NCBI GenBank assembly: GCA_963969395.1
Contig: OZ017795.1
Coordinates: forward strand, 28,687,063 to 28,751,062
DNA: 64,000 bases
DNA from: Pseudoscleropodium purum
Taxonomy: Eukaryota > Streptophyta > Bryopsida > Hypnales > Brachytheciaceae
Direction: 5' to 3'
Shown: positions 36,201 through 48,490 of the stretch, in pieces
How positions within the stretch are numbered: position 1 is the stretch's first letter
How the letters are laid out: each line of letters begins with the position of its first letter
Program-made: the position numbers and the translations under genes
Notes under the pieces: model-generated
The model's input: the letters and a program-made list of their open reading frames with translations, nothing else
The model's database searches: none
What the model was told of the DNA's origin: nothing

Positions 36201-36929
36201 AGCATCCACCTCCTTGAATGTACATTGCATGTTACTTTTTTGTAGCCTTAAGTCATGTACAAACAGTGTACATTTTTGGAGGTGGATGCTATTAGAACCC
36301 TATGCCACTTCAGCTTCAAAATTTCATAACTAATTCCACAAAGCTCCAAAAAATTTGAAACAACTTGGGTTAGATGCCAATTCAACTTGTTTTTCAAGGA
36401 AAATTTACTGAAAAAAATTTGAAGAAGTTTCACCTCCCCCAAAATCAGTTCCAGCTCCTAAATGGTCGGTTTATGAACCTCCTACCTTACTCAAAACAAC
36501 CTTAAATAAACATGACAATTATTTCGGGACAGAGGTAGTATTATTTTTCCCTTTCTTAACGTAACATAGGAATCGTAATGACATCCGTTCGCATTCGTTT
36601 GCACTCGCCAGTTCCAGTTGTTTCCTTTTTCATGAGTGTTGTTATCATTTTACAAATTTCTTAGAAACCAATCCTCGGTAATTGCCGAGGGAAGAGCATT
36701 TGGACTCCGTTTCATGTTCCGAGTTCGTTTCTCTTATGCTATCAACGTGGTGTACGTATTGGAGCAGAGGGCAGCAACACAAACTACGGCAGCGGAGTTG
36801 GCAAGGATACTCTACTGGCTAATGGTGGTGGGCTACAGCATTAGAAATATTGAAGTGCGATATGACATGGAACATGTTCTTGGTATGCCTCCCAAGCTGG
36901 CGGAGTTGCCTCCTGGAGAGACCCTGTAA
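33281..36929 (+). CDS. Plastid-targeted DUF760 protein (UV-B-induced At3g17800 type)
   Basis: DUF760 protein of unknown biochemical role; Arabidopsis relatives are plastid proteins, one annotated as UV-B-induced. Exons: 33281-33595, 33933-34022, 34508-34588, 34942-35073, 35175-35396, 35573-35665, 36768-36929. Each is a multiple of three and every junction is phase 0, giving 364 residues. Residues 1 to about 66 are Ser/Arg/Pro-rich with almost no acids, typical of a chloroplast transit peptide, followed by an acidic run (EDEDEDED, about 79-86). The DUF760 core starts with EYVKNVQPEYMERFVQ (exon 2) and continues through GTLPPQFF, AENLAQLMYSVMMTGYMFRN and a short coiled coil with VEYIELLEAEVEELKKQLEL (exon 5). 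It ends in ELARILYWLMVVGYSIRN (exon 7). The start was chosen because it opens the transit peptide. The last intron (1.1 kb) carries two nested MITEs. Family assignment is strong; plastid location is inferred. Confidence 0.88.
35740..36540. mobile_element. Stowaway-like MITE in the last DUF760 intron
   Basis: The left end reads TACTCCCTCCCGTCCCGAAA and the right end is its imperfect inverse (ATTTCGGGAC then AGAGGTAGTA). TA at each border fits the TA target duplication of Tc1/mariner-Stowaway elements, whose plant members typically start CTCCCTCCGTCC. The interior holds two diverged copies of one ~140-bp unit (about 35781-35925 and 36029-36165), and a second terminal-inverted-repeat element is nested at 36165-36489. 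At 801 bp it is long for a Stowaway, which the nested insertion and duplication explain. It lies wholly between the exon 6 donor and the exon 7 acceptor. Confidence 0.75.
36165..36489. mobile_element. Family F MITE nested inside the Stowaway-like element
   Basis: A 325-bp element with perfect 15-bp terminal inverted repeats, TAAGGTAGGAGGTTC at 36165-36179 and its reverse complement at 36475-36489. The interior is related to 58921-59253 and, more loosely, to about 35-320, 7090-7365 and 46005-46300. Shared words include GCATCCACCTCC, CATAACTAATTC, GTTGGGTTAGATGCCAATTC-like text and CAAAAAATTTGAAA. The target-site duplication could not be defined, so the superfamily is left open. Confidence 0.7.
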
Positions 36930-37554
36930 CTCTCTAACTACCTTAACTTAGTTGAGTGATTGATTCAGATTCAGCTTCAGCTTCAGCTTCTCGTCGGATA
37001 TGCAGCCGCTATTGCTGTTGAAATTGAATTTTACAACCGTACTTTGCAGGATACTTTTAGAAAGCTCTTCTTTAATGCTTGATCAATTGGTTCATTGGAA
37101 TGGTAACCTTACACTTCGGGACTCAAGCTTGGAGTACAAATTGGTTCCAATTTTGTAACTTAATTTTGTTTTTAATGATGATGCAAATTTAGTTGCTCTA
37201 ATAAGCCTGATTTTGTGGAAACTGACTACAGTAGAACTCTTATTATAGAACTGGGTTCGGCCTGACACATTACATTAGGGAGGGTCATTTGCATTCATTT
37301 GCATTCATGCTGGTTTTATGCAGGCCAGGATTGGCAGTCAATATTACTTTAGAGAGGTTTATTACTTTTTAGTGTTTCTTATTAGAAGTTCTATTGTAAA
37401 TGCTTCTAACCATTTTATAGTTGAATGTGAAGATGTCTAGGATGATGTACAGATGGGGCAATCTAGAACTTGTAGAGAATGAATTTCATTTCATTTCATA
37501 TTTTTTCCTTAGTTGTCTGCTTTGGTCACTAGAGAACTTGAGAACTTGATATTA
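36930..37554 (+). other. 3' flank of the DUF760 gene
   Basis: Non-coding sequence following the stop codon at 36927-36929. A short tandem of CAGCTT occurs near 36970. AT content rises gradually, and at 37555 a TTAACCCC transposon end begins. No further gene is visible. Confidence 0.35.
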
Positions 37555-37700
37555 TTAACCCCTATACGTCCAGATCCTTTTCCAAAATTGACAATTTGAA
37601 AAAAATTGTTATAAAGTACTATTTGGAAGAAGATTTTGGAATTGATCTACCAACAAAAGTTGTAGATTTTGAGTTTTAGATTCCATTTGTACAATTAGAT
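37555..37700 (+). mobile_element. Isolated TTAACCCC transposon end (possible fourth family)
   Basis: TTAACCCCTATACGTCC at 37555 looks like a left terminus of the same group, but the interior differs from A, B and C. I found no matching right terminus before the next element at 39191. The right limit given here is arbitrary. Confidence 0.35.
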
Positions 37701-38802
37701 TCACTAGTGCTATTACCAATTTTCTATTAAAAAATTTTGAAAGGGAAATTTCAAAATTCCTTCAAAATTCAATTACAAGCAAAATATTATCATTTTCTTG
37801 AGTAAAATTTATTGAAATGGATTTGAAATGAGATATGGTAATTTTTTTGAAATTTTTTTGTTTTTAAATTTGTGATCTCATTTTTGTGAATGTGGTTTTG
37901 AACTAAAATCAATGCAATTTTTGGCTTGACAAACTTCTACAATTGTAATTTTAGAAAAATATGAACTCTAGTAATAACAAATCCAACCATTGGATAGGAC
38001 AACAACTTAGTAAAGTATCTCCAAAAATGAAATGACTTTCATCCAAATAGTAATGAAAAAGAAAATTGAATGTCAATTTATTAGTTGTCTAGAAATTGAA
38101 TGTCGGAGCACTCTAGGATTAAGGTAATTCTACCTATGATAGGCAAAATGATGGAGAGTCCTCATAGGCAAAATTATTCTAGTGGTGCACATTTCAAACT
38201 AGAATATATACTATTAGAGTGATTATACTTGTAATAGGTCGTCTCCCATTTTGCTTCTCATACGTAGAATTATCTTATATAGTATTCCAATATGAAATTT
38301 CAATTGGCATTTAGACACAAGCAAAATTCTTTTCAACTCAACAGAAATTGAAGTGATGCTTCTCCCTTCATTTACTCAGTGTTGCAAATAATTTGTTTTT
38401 AAGTATTTCAAAATTACTATGGTATTCCCTTTGTCCCCAAATAACCTTCTAATTCCCCTTGATGTTTTGTTCCAAAATGATATTTCAAATGCTCATAAAT
38501 GATCAATTTTGTTCCTGAAGATTTAATGAATGGATAATAATTTCCTTGAAATACTTAGAATGGATCATAACCCTTAAACAATTTGATGTCGACATTCTAG
38601 ATGATGAACAAAGGACTTTAAGGTGCTATTTCGTTCAACTTCTCATTCATCTAATATAATACTTGAATCTTCACAAGACAACCTTCTTTAATGAATAATT
38701 AGGAAAGGATAATACCTTCTTTCAAGAATCTAGAAACATGAGTACAATTGTTAGTAAATCAATGTCATCGTAATTTAATCCAAGAGTTCTAAAAAATACA
38801 TA

Positions 38803-38819
38803 CATAAATAAATAAATAA

Positions 38820-38861
<42 letters not shown>
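38803..38861. repeat. (TAAA)n followed by (TA)n
   Basis: AAATAAATA units pass into an uninterrupted TA run to 38861, then ACACAAAGAGAGAG. Surrounding 37700-39190 is AT-rich with no gene. Confidence 0.85.
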
Positions 38862-38866
<5 letters not shown>

Positions 38867-39190
38867 AAGAGAGAGAAATACATACATATATACACACATG
38901 TAGATAATTCTTTTGTACTTGTGCTTGTTTGACTATAAAATGCTCAAGTTTATTGAAGTTCATATCTATTTTCCAAATGCTAGAATATCTGAATCAAAAC
39001 ACCAATTTTTTTATTTTTCATAGATGAAGTCACATATTTTCAATAAGCCACAATTTTTTCAATATTTTTGGTAATTATTTGAAATCATCACAATCTTTCA
39101 AAATAAAATAGAGCATGGTAGTATCTTATATAAATTTCAAATTTCAAATTTCATTAAAGTCTTTACGATTTAAAAAAATTCCAAGTGATA

Positions 39191-40220
<1,030 letters not shown>

Positions 40221-42333
40221 TATATCTTCATTAGGAATATTGAAGGAAGGATTTGTTCATGGGCTCATATTCAAAATCTACTATCCACCAATAAGTAGTA
40301 TAAAAAAATTCATCATTTTAAATGTAAAGCAAATCAAAGTTATTGTATATATTTTGTGCATATAAAAGATTACCTAATTTGCAAACATCATACTCTAAAT
40401 AATAAATTACTACTATAAAATGAATATATGCCTTTGTTTCTATGATACAAACATGATTTCTCTTATTATCAAAATGAATAAAAGAATATTTTTTAAATTA
40501 AAAAATTCAAATTTTTTTTATACTTTGGTTGTGGCAAATTGAATAGCATTAGGCACACTAGTCTATACTTTAAGTTAAAGTATAGATTATTGGATACACC
40601 AAAGAATAATTATCTATTAAATAAAAAAAATAGTACATTTTATTAGACTTTGCTACATATAAATATTTTGAAGATCCTTGATGTTTTCAAAACCTCCAAA
40701 TTATCTAACAATTTGTATCAAAGTGGGTAGAGAAGAAAAGAACATTTACTAATGAATATGGAATTGACCCATGTACGGACATTTCAAAGTGCTTTTATAG
40801 GTTTAAGTCATTGTTAGGCCCTATATGAAATCATTTTTGTTCATTTGATTTTCTTTGGTTGACTTGATGTAGAATTTTGGGAAATTCATTTTATAGGTTG
40901 CGAATATTTTGTAATCTTTAGCAATACTTACAACTTCACTAGTATTCTAGACTTAACAGATACTTGCAGCTTTACCATTATTTATGATTTTTGTTTTGGG
41001 ATTTTTTAGGATTGAGATTATTTTCATTAATATTTTTCACAATAATTAATTGTATTATTATATATATATATTTTTAAATGTCATTAAATGTCATATTTAA
41101 TTTTTTTTGAATTATTTTTTAATAAATTAGATCCTAGTATAGGATATTTGACATCTACAATATTGACCATTAATAGTGCAATAGAAAGTATGTCAATGGT
41201 CCAAACACAAGCACAAAAGATGTTAGGACCAATAATTTCTCACAAACTATTATCATTTCAAGCTTACCAATTCAAAGTAATATATAACTTCCCTAATGAC
41301 GAGTGGAAGGACCTATCCTTCAAACATCTACAAATTCTAATTCAAATTGAAGGACACTACAACAAAACCTACACTAAAGGTAACCAATACTTCAACCTTT
41401 AGCTACCTATAAGAAGACATTGTAGAGATTCCCCCTCACCCCAAAAGATTTAAACATTAAGCATTCATTACAAATAATCTAAAGTGTCTACATTGTTGCA
41501 TCTGTACAGTTATTTTCAATGTTTTAGAAAGAAAAAATATTAATTAAAAAAATGAATCTTTATAATAAATTTAAGTTTCTTCAATATGATTTTGTAGGTG
41601 ATTCTTTAAGGCCTACATGTCTTGTTGTAATAGAATATGATGTAAATACATGCTACATAAAAATCAGCCTCATCCACAATATTTTTATGATATGGAAAAT
41701 CTCTTTATTCAAAATTTCAGATGATAAAAGGTCATTTTTTTCTTTTTTAAGTCCCAAAGGAATACATCACAAAGAACTATTCATGCCTTTGTCTTCATTT
41801 CAAAGTTTCACTTAACCCTTGAAAGATGCTAAAGACCGAAAGTGGCTGATGAATGACTTGACTATTGACAGTAGAAACAAAGACTAATGCACCTGTTGGA
41901 CCCATAATTGAAGCATTTTGATGACTACCTTGATCTTAGGGGATGCGTTCTTCGAGGATCAACCTAAAAGGACGGGCTTGTCATGTTGGAAATCAACCTT
42001 TTTAGTATATGATGTGTAAATCATATGTTTAAAAATAATCAAGAACACTAATTGGTTCCCACACCAAATTTCAAGGATGAACATTTACACTTTTGTCCTA
42101 CATAGAAAGATTTTATGTCATCCACCAAACATTTCATGCCTGCAATGTCCTTCTAGGATTAAGGTTAAGATTACAAGGGACCTTTTTTTTATCCTACTTC
42201 GATATCTTTATGTTCTATGCTATTAATTCATCATGCAAAACTAAACTAAACCCATTCTTCTTCTTCTTCTTTTCTTCAAATTTCTCCTCTACACTAATAT
42301 TTTTCCACACTATTAATATTCAAAATCTTGCAC
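40221..42333. other. AT-rich intergenic DNA, no gene seen
   Basis: Frames at 41088-41402 and 41552-41815 were read and show only A/T-driven composition. No repeat termini recognised apart from a possible TTAACCC near 41813. Confidence 0.4.
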
Positions 42334-42511
42334 TACGGCTACCCCTGCAGCCAAACCCAAATCAGCGGTTGTTGTGGCTCCTGGGCCCACACCCGCTGAA
42401 CCTACTACCGTGTCACCGCCGGGAGGAGCAACCCCTAAAGCTGCTCCGCCACCTGAACCCGTGCCTGGTCAACCGGGAGAGTCCTCTTCAACCTCAACTG
42501 TAAAGATTGAA
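42334..42511 (+). other. GC-rich proline-rich possible 5' exon
   Basis: An isolated GC-rich patch in strongly AT-rich DNA. One frame reads TTATPAAKPKSAVVVAPGPT and then more Pro/Ala/Gly/Ser-rich sequence to VKIEG, stopping at a consensus donor (GTGAGC at 42512). An in-frame stop lies just upstream, so it would need a splice acceptor at its left edge. Its exit phase (1) does not match the entry phase (0) of the open segment at 43213, so a direct join would break the frame. It may be another exon of the thioredoxin transcript, an exon of another gene, or non-coding. Confidence 0.3.
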
Positions 42512-43212
42512 GGTGAGCAATCCTTTATAATTAAAAAAAAAAATTTACATAAGATTTTCTTATTATCTAGGGATTCAAGGTGAAGAATTTTCATATTTTC
42601 ATATTTAATTTTCAATTTTTAATTATGTATATGTAATGTTTATTTTTGAGCTTTCATAAAAAAAAAATTGAAAGTTAAATTAACTTTTGAAAGAAAGTAA
42701 TTATCGTGCAAAAGAAAAGAAAAATTAGATGAACTTGCCTTGGCATTTTAGAATAGGGACAACAACCCACTGGAAGTGGGAGTAGTGATTTCCCTTCAAC
42801 TTAAATTTTTTTTTTGGCATTGACCACAATGAAAAGAGAAATTTGAACTTGATTAATCATTTTTTTGCCCATACAACAATTGGTGTCTTTTTCAATATAT
42901 TAATTGAAAGTTTGTATTCACATTTGATAGAATCATAACAATAAATTATGAATTCTTGAATGCAATAATTTTTTTTCTTTGAATATTTTGCAATTAAATT
43001 TGGTTTGTATGTCATTGGGCATTCCCAATTTGTGTATATATGTAGCATTCCAATTTTGTTTGAGTGACCATTTGGTTTGAAACAACTTGATTACTATGAA
43101 TAGATTGTGAGTTGGCAATACTTTAGTTAATTTGGGGTGAATAGAATGCAAGATAGGGAAATATTCAAAAATTGTATGTCTTTAAAAACACATTTGTCTT
43201 ATACGATATTAG

Positions 43213-43273
43213 GGTTTGGTCAAGCAGATGTTGCAAAACTTTGCCCAATGGTTGGAAGAGAATATAAATAAAG
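43213..43273 (+). other. Possible upstream coding exon of the thioredoxin gene
   Basis: Between an acceptor (TTAG before 43213) and a donor (GTGCGG at 43274) lies a 61-nt open segment reading GLVKQMLQNFAQWLEENINK, an amphipathic-helix-like peptide. It ends with one spare G, exactly the phase needed to join the AC at 43699 and read on as D-P-K into the thioredoxin Met. This supports an N-terminally extended product, but no protein family confirms it. Confidence 0.35.
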
Positions 43274-43321
43274 GTGCGGTGATGTACTTGAGCCTCTCTA
43301 CTAATTCATACACTAAATTAC

Positions 43322-43470
43322 TTTGTTACTTTTGTTTGTTTGTTATGGTAAGATCTGTGAAACTACTATGTGTCCCATTGGTGTTCTTGGTACCATCAAG
43401 ATGCCTTCTCTAAAGAGGGATATACAAACTTTGTTTTTTGGCATTCCAATTCACAGTAGGAAAAGATGTT
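43322..43470. repeat. Family G repeat in the thioredoxin 5' region
   Basis: Matches the family G unit (TGTGTCCCATTGGTGTTCTT, ACTTTGTTTTTTGGCATTCC). It lies in the interval between the possible exon at 43213-43273 and the first thioredoxin exon, so it is probably intronic. Confidence 0.45.
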
Positions 43471-43706
43471 GAATTTTGAAGTTATTATAAATTTTAAATA
43501 TTATAAAATGATTTTATATTTTATTTTATTATATTGTGGCCATGGCAGGGGGCACACTACATTGTAGTTCATATGTAAAGCAACTTTTGGTGTTTGAGTA
43601 ATTGGAGGGGAGAAAATTAACACAAATAGGTGATATACAATGGGATAATTATATGAATTATATGTTTTATTTCATAATTGAATTCTTGGATATTGCAGAC
43701 CCTAAA

Positions 43707-45134
43707 ATGGCTGGAGAACATGGAAGTTGTACAATAATACTTGATAAGGACCAATGGCAAACAAAAATTGATGAGGCCAAACTTTGTAGAAAAATTGTAA
43801 GAATGAATTCAATTTTTTACTTTCATTTATTGATTTCAAATTTTATATTACAATAAGCCTTTAACAAATAAGGTTCCAAAATTTTTTAGATAATATAACC
43901 TAAAGAATCTTTCTATATGGTTCAAGAAAGGTCCATCATTGACCACAATGATCATTGATGCACAAAATTCCTTATAATTAGCACTATTTGAATTTCATAT
44001 TTTCATCAAAATTTGATTATTTCATACAAATTTAAACAACATAATAAATAAAATTCCTCATGATTTCAAAGGAGATCTTCATATAAGCATATAATCATAT
44101 GAAGGCTTCCATATTACAAATGGAAATTGAATCTTTGCACAAGAAGATTGAATTTTCTTTGTGGCTTATCCATGTTGAAATAGGTTGTTGTTGATTTCAA
44201 TGCAAGTTGGTGTGGACCATGCCGATTGATGGGTCCAATATTTATTGAACTAAGCAAAAAATATGAAAATAACCTTATATTTCTTAAAGTTGATGTTGAC
44301 AAAGTATTGGTACATCAATAACCATATCATAGTTTTGTTCATAATTAAATTGAATAAATATTTACTCTATGATTGCTTACATTGAGTCTCATTGGTGAAT
44401 ATTTTGACACTTTTTTTCCACACTTTTATCCTTAAAAATAGAAAAAACAAAAAAATAGGATCAAACTTAGGAATATTTATTGAGCTTGAAGGAAGTACCA
44501 AAATTAACCCATAAAATAATGAATGCTTCCTAGGTTTATATGACCAATATGATCAATCATACAACATCATGAAAAATATGATTAGATAGGGTCAAGTAAT
44601 GCATTACTATACTAGAATTATTAATGCTTAAATATTGCATTCAAGTATTGGTTAATGAATAAATAATATTGGACAAAGAAATTTTCAACATGACGTTTTT
44701 AAAGTTGATAAAAAATACTAGATCCAATTTGAATTTGAATTTCTTGGTCATGTACGGTTTATGATTCCTCTACTAAAAGGAACTTAACACTATTCATGTA
44801 TTGCTCCAACATATTGAAAGAATCCTATTGTTCATATAAGCATGTATTTTCCTATGTATAGGATGTAACAGCTGATTGGGACATTCGGGCCATGCCAACC
44901 TTCTTGTTTATAAAAAATAACAAACAAATCGATAAGATTGTAGGAGCAAACAAAGATGAGTTGGAGAAGAAAGTTCATCACTATGCTACAAATCAATCGT
45001 ATGTAGCTTCTTTCACTTTAAATTACACATACATCATGGTCAAGCAATTGTTATCAAAGAGTAAAACTTTGATTGCAAGATTTTCTTCTTTTTATTTTAA
45101 GCCTCACACAATTCTTAGTTCAAAATCCTTGTAA
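43707..45134 (+). CDS. h-type thioredoxin
   Basis: Thioredoxin of the plant cytosolic h group, a small disulfide reductase. Exons: 43707-43796, 44184-44309 and from 44862; all joints are GT-AG and phase 0. Exon 1 encodes [17 protein letters not shown] and what follows (residues 1-30). Exon 2 (31-72) holds the active site ASWCGPC (C40, C43) and LKVDVDK. Exon 3 starts at D73 and holds the cis-proline loop AMPTF (P84) and [11 protein letters not shown]. Length and motif order match Trx h of about 115 residues. The 3' end is uncertain: either a strong donor (GTATGT at 44999) leads to a short unseen last exon, or the frame reads on to the stop at 45132-45134, adding about 45 unlike-thioredoxin residues. 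The frame is open upstream of the Met to the splice acceptor at 43698, so a 5' coding extension is possible. Unlike the other genes here, its exons are AT-rich. Confidence 0.8.
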
Positions 45135-46004
45135 AAAAATTCACCCTCATATAGACTTTTACCTTATTTTCAAATTGCCACATTTGTGAAATTTGAGTCT
45201 TGGCACTTAGAAACCCTAAATACAATACTTTTTGTTGGTGATAAGTTCACCTATCTTGATTCAAAGCCATTTTACTTCATTCTTTATTTTATTCACCAAT
45301 AACTATCATTCCAAATTAGACTAGATAACCCTCTAGAAATGGAAATTTTGCAAAGTTTATCAAACATAACATCAAGCCATATCCTTGAATCTTGACATCC
45401 TAATTCATGCATTTCATTTGATCTACATAATGACAATGAGCAAAAAGCTATAAGGAATATCAATGACCAATCAAAGAAGAAAATATATGGTTATCTCAAA
45501 ATTCAAACTTGGCATTATAACTATGTCCTTAAAAGTGGATTAGTGTGGCTTAATTCATACATGTCATGCAAATGTTAATTTTAGTAGAAATTTTTTAAGA
45601 GAGTTTTAAGACCCTATATTGGTACAAAACAACATTTTTAATTGTCACATGCTGAATGATAATCATTATAAAATAGATGCAATCTTCAGAACTAGGCATA
45701 TTATATGCAAATGCATAAATGGATTTTTTCTATCCAAAAAGAACTACATTTTGGATTTTATTGTTGCCACTCAATTGAGAGAAATTTTAGATTACTTAGA
45801 AAAAACATTGATTATAAGAGCATAAGTACTATCTCATATAGGTTAAACCTACTCCTAACCGGTCTCATTAGATTGTGCTTATTCCATTTCTTGAGAGAAT
45901 TTATCACTGATGATCTACAAATTTACTTCAATTGGACATTTGGTGATAGCCTTCATGTTGTCATTGAACCCTCTTTAAATGGTTAAACTATTGTATGTAA
46001 TCAA
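45135..46004. other. AT-rich DNA downstream of thioredoxin
   Basis: Could hold a short last thioredoxin exon if the donor at 44999 is used, but no convincing exon was found. The frames at 45619-45825 and 45705-45986 have no family features. Confidence 0.35.
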
Positions 46005-46300
46005 CATAAGGTAAGAAGCTCATAAAGCCTTTATTTGGAGTGGTTAAACTTCTTGGAATTAATTTTTCTAGCAAATTTTCCTTGAAAAGAGAAATGAAGT
46101 TGAAATCTAATCCAAATTGTTTCATATTTTTTTGAGCTTCATGGAATTTAGTTATGAATTAATGAAGTTGAAACGTAGTAGTTACTAAAAGCATTCACCT
46201 CTTGAAATATAAACTATTTGTACATTATTGGTGCAATGAGAATGTAAAATGTACCTTTGCATTAAAGGATGCTTTTAGAGCCCTAAGTGCTTCATGGACT
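46005..46300. mobile_element. Family F copy, diverged
   Basis: Starts near TAAGGTAAGAAGCTC at about 46007 and follows the F interior (AAATTTTCCTTGAAAAGAGA, AATCCAAATTGTTTCATATT, AGTTATGAATTAATGAAGTT) to GCTTTTAGAGCCC. Ends are eroded. Confidence 0.5.
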
Positions 46301-46879
46301 TCCAACCTCACATGTCATGTAGTGATTTTGATTGACATGCTTAGCTTAGTCAAAATATCTTTTAATGGGAACACACTTAATAGGTTACACCTAAGAATGT
46401 AGATGTAATTTATTTACAATGACATTGGTCCAATTTTTTTGTTTTTGTTTTTAAGTAGTAGATGTATAGTAATCTTTTGAATGAGGGACAAAAATAATTT
46501 AAAAAAATGTATGCAATTAATGGTTACTTAGTAGTAGCTTATTCTCAATTGCCGGCAGTAGACTCTCGCAGGGATGACTTTTGTTCCTGAGACCATCCAA
46601 ATATCGCATTCTTTGGTGCGTTGGAACCTCTTTTCTTTTGCCAACAAGAAAATATGAAATTTGACTAGAATAATAATAACTAGACACAATAACAAAGAGT
46701 GGCGTTTTGGGGGTGCCCACCTCAACCATGTTGCATTGCTGTGCTACCCAAGCCTAAAGAAGTGGACAAGTAATTGCATGCTTGTCAAATTGAGGACAAG
46801 AAGAGGACTAAATAGTGGCTAAACACTAAGTTGCACCTGCCTAATACTTCCATCGTCACTTTGTGTACATCTCTAAAGT

Positions 46880-47085
46880 CAACATGTATATATTTGGAAG
46901 AAACAATTTTTTGAACATCTACCAAAAGAACTTCAATTGTTCATAACTTTTGCATATGGTATCCAAATGTTGCATTCTTTGGTGTGTTGGAATCTCTTCA
47001 CTTTTCAACAAGTAAATCCCAAAAAAATTGACCATTTTAATAATAGGAAATAGCCACAATAGCAATGGCATTTTAAGTTTGAACA
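46880..47085. repeat. Family I repeat
   Basis: Shares CATAACTTTTGCATATGGTA, TTCTTTGGTGTGTTGGAA and ATAGCCACAATAGCAA with about 7420-7665, 46520-46720 (adjacent) and, inverted, 59276-59470. Four diverged copies suggest another dispersed element. Ends not resolved. Confidence 0.4.
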
Positions 47086-48254
47086 TCTGGTGGGGTGAGT
47101 GAGGATTTGAATAGTGGAACTAAAGTTGCAAACATAAAGATTCACTTCTTCACATAATCAATACTAGCTTCACCAAATTTGATAACTAACTACATATTTA
47201 GAAAGCTATGAAAGAGAGACAAAATGTATTAAATTTTGAGGTGTATCAAACAAAGAGAAGCCATGGTTAAAAGATTTTGAAATAATAAATTGAAATCACA
47301 ATTAGAAAGCTCCAAAAGTTGTTTTAAATCAATCAACAATCTATCACCAATTCAATACTAATCCATTCTCAATCTACATAATACTCACTTGATTTGAAGG
47401 ACTCTAAAGTTCTAAAAGCAATTTAAATAGTGTTGGTGGATGTTAATGAGTAGAGCACATTCTTTGGGAATCATAGGTGTAAAATTATGCTCGTTAGGGA
47501 TAAAAGGAATAATAGGATAATTGCCTATTGTACTACCTCAAATTTCATTACATTTTTTTTTTCTTTCTTAGCTCTTAGAACATAATATCAATTTTAAATT
47601 TGATAGATAAATGACTTTATAGAAAAGTCCAAGTAAGGAATGAACTTTTTTTTGTCCACATCATGTATTGTGATTTTCATGTTTCATTACAGGTAAAAAA
47701 ATATTGTAGTAAAAATATTCAAGTTTTATTTATTTTATACTGAAATTAGAGTCATTTAAAATTTGAAAACAGTTTCATATTTATTTTGAAGAGGTGTCCT
47801 TAGCAAGAGTTCCAAACATACATTGCAATTCTTTTTATTAGGATCTTGGGAGCACTTGATTCAATTGGGAAGTTGCTAAGGTAGAAAATCCATTTACTAA
47901 GCTTTGGGTGGTCTTGAATATAAGAATGAAATTTTTTCTAAGGACATCTTCCCTAATTAAAAAATAGTTCCAATGCAATTAAATGTATAAGTCAAACACA
48001 ATAAAATATTGATGAAGAAAGTGGTTTAATTTGAACAAATATTAATGGCATGCTGACAATACAAAAAACTTCAATTTGCATCAATAACACAATGGTATCA
48101 CTAATAGAAAATTCATGTCCAAAACAACAGAATTTCAACTCAAATCTATTGAATGATTCAGTCATTTTAAAGGTGTTGTTTTGGACAAAATCAAATTGAA
48201 ATTTGTTGATTTTTTCTATTGCTTTGGACAAATAAAAAAAAAGAATTAAATTAA

Positions 48255-48490
48255 ATCTTAAAAAATAATAATAATAATTTTTTGGGGGGTGGTGCCCATT
48301 TAAAATAAATTTTTTTTTCTGCCTAGGCAACCACCACATGGACAGGGCCACTTAGACAACCCGCCATGCGGGCAAGGCCACTTAGGCCACCCGCCAAGCG
48401 AGTGGGTGCCTCTAAGGGGATTTGAACCTTGGACCTCATATATAAAGGTCCAAGGTTCCAACCACTAAGCCACCCAAGCACTTAGGTGAC
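48255..48490 (-). mobile_element. tRNA-derived SINE
   Basis: On the minus strand the element opens with GTGCTTGGGTGGCTTAGTGG. TGGCTTAGTGG (48472-48462) fits an RNA polymerase III A box and GGTTCAAATCC (48428-48418) fits a B box, the start of one lying 44 nt from the start of the other. Next come GC-rich text with repeated GCGGGTGG-like words, GGCCTAAGTGGCC and GCCTAGGCAG, then A-rich sequence and a (TTA)n tail. A tRNA-related head, unrelated body and simple A/T-rich tail are the plan of a plant SINE. A tRNA pseudogene is less likely, since no cloverleaf can be closed. Limits are approximate. Confidence 0.65.

Noticed and set aside
38775..38963. 62-residue minus-strand frame with an Ile-Tyr repeat
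   Set aside because: Produced by the (TA)n array.
47992..48351. 119-residue minus-strand frame
   Set aside because: Overlaps the SINE tail and A/T-rich DNA; no recognisable protein.
48418..48472. A functional tRNA gene
   Set aside because: A- and B-box words are present, but no acceptor stem or anticodon arm can be closed, and the body and tail fit a SINE better.
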